Part shown: piece by piece, positions 18,990-21,141 of the stretch
How positions within the stretch are numbered: the first letter of the stretch is position 1
How the letters are laid out: every line of letters begins with the position of its first letter
Source: Echinostoma caproni
Lineage: Eukaryota > Platyhelminthes > Trematoda > Plagiorchiida > Echinostomatidae
NCBI GenBank assembly: GCA_900618425.1
Contig: UZAN01040658.1
Location: forward strand, 2,317-23,457
Direction of reading: 5' to 3'
DNA length: 21,141 nt
Made by a program: the position numbers and the translations under genes
Notes under the pieces: generated by a model
The model's database searches: none
Told to the model about the DNA's origin: nothing
Seen by the model: only the letters and a program-made list of their open reading frames with translations

Positions 18990-20060
18990 TACTTAGTACG
19001 TCACCAGATTGATTTCCGTCGAGTAAGTTAATGATAGTTAGGTGACCGGTAGCGATACTGTTGATCTAGCGTGAAGGCACAAAATTACTCAAAACGCAGA
19101 CGTATATAACTATGGAATCCGTGGACTCATACTTAGCTGGATCGAGGAGTTTCTTCGACTACGTACCATGCCAGTTCGTGTTTCCGATTCACTTTCTAAT
19201 CCAATACATGCCAACCGTGGGGTCTCACAGGGATCTGTGCTAGAACCACGTCTTTTCCTCTCCTTTATAAGTGATCTTCCAGGCGTCCTCGGACCATAAA
19301 CTCTGCTGTTTGCGGACGATGCCAAAATATGGAGGACAATAGCAAAATAAGAAGATTCATTTGATCTCCAGAATTCCCTTGACGAAGCCCACAGATGGTC
19401 TGTCTCCGATGGCATGGAATTAACGATACCAAATGCAATGGTCGTTTTTCCTACACTCTAGGACACGAACCTCTGCCTCATGCTCCATCCGAGAATGGTT
19501 CTGAGAGTATTCATTCGCACAGACTTGAGTTGCTCCAGAAACTGTTCGAGGGCATCGTCCATCGCGGTAAAACAGGTTGGACTGGTTAAACGTGTTTTTG
19601 GATCGTTTGAGTCGGCTTTGTTCCCACGTCTGTTAGTCACATATATCCGTCCATATACTGACTACTCAATTCAGACCTAGAACCCATGGATGCAGCGAGA
19701 TCGGAAGGTGCTCGAACACCCGTAGAGAATTGTTACTAAGATGGTCAAAGGTCTACATTCCAAGACCTATGGCGAAAGATTACAGCTATTGGTGCTCTAC
19801 TCGTCTCAATATCGTCAAATCAGAGGTGATATGATCTTACTGTATCGGATTTTCCAATAGCCCAACCATTCATATAGATCTCTTTTGGTTCTATCAACCA
19901 ATGTTCATCTCAGAGGGCATCCACTGAAGTTGGCACTCCAAAAGAGCCGTCTCGACTGCTGACGCCATTCGTTTTCAGTCAGTGTGCAGTACATGAAACT
20001 CTCTACCACCTCACGTGGTCTGCGCACCGACAGAAGTATCTTTAAAGCGTCAGCTTGGTG
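18990..20060 (+). mobile_element. Jockey/CR1-like LINE reverse transcriptase, degenerate
   Basis: From about 18990 YLVRHQIDFRRVS resembles the QHGFRRGRSC motif that begins the RT palm. The long frame from 19100 reads GIRGLILSWIEEFLRLRT, then NRGVSQGSVLEPRLFLSFIS (motif GVPQGSVLGPLLF), then TLLFADDAKIWRTIA, with the catalytic FADD intact at 19309-19320. Two in-frame stops lie nearby (19297-19299 and 19348-19350). After frameshifts near 19425 and 19500 the C-terminal half follows: SIAVKQVGLVKRVFGSFESA, LFPRLLVTYIRPYTDYSIQT, a VTKMVKGLHSKTYGERLQLL segment, YRQIRGDMILLYRIFQ, VHLRGHPLKLALQKSRLDC and RHSFSVSVQYMKLS. The order and spacing agree with LINEs of the Jockey/CR1 group. Stops and frameshifts make it non-functional, but it is the best preserved reverse transcriptase here. 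Confidence 0.88.
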
Positions 20061-20349
20061 ATGCTCTGGCAAACATCATGTTTCAGCACCCAACTACATA
20101 ATATATTATCCTGTGATTGTCACAAACATTATAATACTCTTTTAAGTGCATGCACTAACTGTGATCTCGTTAATCGTGTTTCGAACCCAAAGTGTAACCA
20201 CCCTATGGGATTTGATAAGCGAAGTCTCTGTGAAGTTTTCGTGTAATAAAAATTTGAATTTGGATAGGTCTTCGCTACGTACTTCAAGTTTCTATTTGGT
20301 CTGCCCCTCTCTTTTGGACTCTTTGATGGGGGTTGCGTAACCAATATGC
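20061..20349. other. Probable LINE 3' untranslated sequence; no gene
   Basis: Follows the end of the Jockey/CR1-like coding homology. A 63-codon frame at 20055-20246 and the overlapping frames have no recognisable product. No tail repeat marks the end of the element. Confidence 0.4.
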
Positions 20350-20757
20350 TCTGCGATACTCAGGGGATTGGTTTCAATGAAAAACAGGCAATCTGACTGC
20401 CGCNTAGGCGTAGAGTTTCGGGTAATCGAGGTCGTTCACTGGAGCAGGTAGTTGATTTTCATAGATTAGCGTAATCTACGCTGGTTGGTACATGTGCTAG
20501 GCATGTCACCAGATAGGTTGCTACGGCGAGCGATGTTTTCCAAGGCAGGTAGCGGCTGGAAAAAGGTCAAGAGAAGTCAAACTAAGACCTGGCATGAGGG
20601 TATGAAAACCCTGACCAGGAGGCTGGCTCACATAGGCCCCGTTAGGCTCCCTGGCTGGGGACCCAGTGATCATGGTCACCGATAGTTAGAGGCACGGAGC
20701 GATATGGCTGGGTGTCGCAAACAGTGGCGCTAGTGCATCTACTCATTAATCTTGTAA
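20350..20757 (+). mobile_element. RTE/SR2-like LINE, C-terminal end with natural stop
   Basis: From 20403 the frame gives RRRVSGNRGRSLEQVVDFHR, and after a frameshift near 20465 LRWLVHVLGMSPDRLLRRAM, GWKKVKRSQTKTWHEGMKTL, and RLPGWGPSDHGHR to a TAG at 20683. The TAG stands where the family has a tryptophan. The frame then continues LEARSDMAGCRKQWR, a second stop at 20731, and CIYSLIL with a TAA at 20755-20757. This is the C-terminal region of the same broad family as the 2978-4390 LINE (shared W-L-x-H-V-L, G-W-K-K and WGP motifs). Part of the sequence just before 20403 also fits loosely. One unresolved base (N) sits at 20404. The copy is truncated at its 5' end, as is usual for LINE insertions. 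Confidence 0.85.
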
Positions 20758-20905
20758 CTTCAGTATACGTAAATGCGTTCGTTATCTTTCGCTCGAATCT
20801 GCTCTCAATATTCTAATCATCACTCTTCTGTTTTATCCAAATGAGCAACCAAAACCGGCGCACGAAAGTGCATGGCCAATGGTTGCAAGAACTGAACTGA
20901 ACTAA
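20758..20905 (+). mobile_element. Probable 3' untranslated region and tail of the RTE-like LINE
   Basis: Follows the natural stop at 20757 and ends in a short tandem repeat, AACTGAACTGAACTAA at 20890-20905. RTE-type elements commonly end in short tandem repeats rather than poly(A), which makes this the likely 3' terminus. No matching tail was seen beyond the other RTE-like end at 2978. Confidence 0.5.
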
Positions 20906-21024
20906 ATCTGACTGCCGATTGCAACACCCACAACATAGGTGACAGGTCGACCTAGATCATTATATTCCAACATTTATCTCTCCGAATTTAATGCCCATAC
21001 GCACGCACGTGGCAGCATATTTAC

Positions 21025-21042
21025 AGAGAGAGAGCGAGAGAG
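21025..21042. repeat. Short (AG)n tract
   Basis: AGAGAGAGAGCGAGAGAG, a purine dinucleotide tract with one C interruption. The surrounding 20906-21141 holds no recognised gene. Confidence 0.9.
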
Positions 21043-21141
21043 CACTGATGAACCAGTTAGACGCAATGCGTGACATTTAAACCAATCTTCTTCGGTTGTC
21101 CAAAATCTAATGATAGGATTCAGACGAGAACAATGATGAGT

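Noticed and set aside
19110..19415. 101-codon minus-strand frame
   Set aside because: It is the antisense of the Jockey/CR1-like reverse transcriptase on the plus strand.

Overview
The window looks like repeat-rich DNA from a flatworm, most likely a digenean fluke with a large genome. Three things suggest this. The base composition is moderately AT-rich. Short open segments are bounded by GT-AG signals and separated by kilobases of non-coding DNA. Decayed copies of several retroelement classes resemble the families known from liver and lung flukes and schistosomes (Penelope-like elements, RTE/SR2-like LINEs and Jockey/CR1-like LINEs). No bacterial gene organisation, rRNA, complete tRNA or CRISPR array is visible. 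The species assignment is inference.

Layout. Positions 1-339 hold the 3' end of a Penelope-like element with its GIY-YIG endonuclease and authentic stop. A possible LINE scrap on the minus strand follows at 1367-1567, then a well-bounded coding exon on the minus strand (1892-2455). Positions 2978-4390 are a minus-strand RTE-like LINE whose endonuclease domain is joined directly to the reverse transcriptase just at its DD motif. A plus-strand 5' LINE scrap lies at 4649-4858. Positions 4860-7900 are mostly unassigned, including a locally GC-richer block at about 6060-7190. A second minus-strand exon lies at 7909-8340. Around 9200-9780 a small plus-strand two-exon gene is possible. A 518-base assembly gap (10374-10891) ends in an (AT)20 tract. 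A heavily mutated plus-strand LINE occupies about 11640-12560. A third minus-strand exon lies at 14589-14915. A further minus-strand LINE scrap is at 17474-17753. A Jockey/CR1-like LINE (18990-20060) and an RTE-like LINE 3' end (20350-20757, with its tail to about 20905) close the window on the plus strand.

How the parts fit. In transcription order the three strong exons are 14589-14915, 7909-8340 and 1892-2455. They share one strand, have canonical splice sites, and are all phase 0 to phase 0 (109, 144 and 188 codons). They are best read as consecutive or nearby exons of one unrecognised protein gene, with introns of about 5-6 kb filled by retroelement debris. A 14-codon start-containing exon at 17102-17143 could precede them, but that is speculative. 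Every retroelement seen here has stops, frameshifts or lost catalytic residues, so none looks autonomous.
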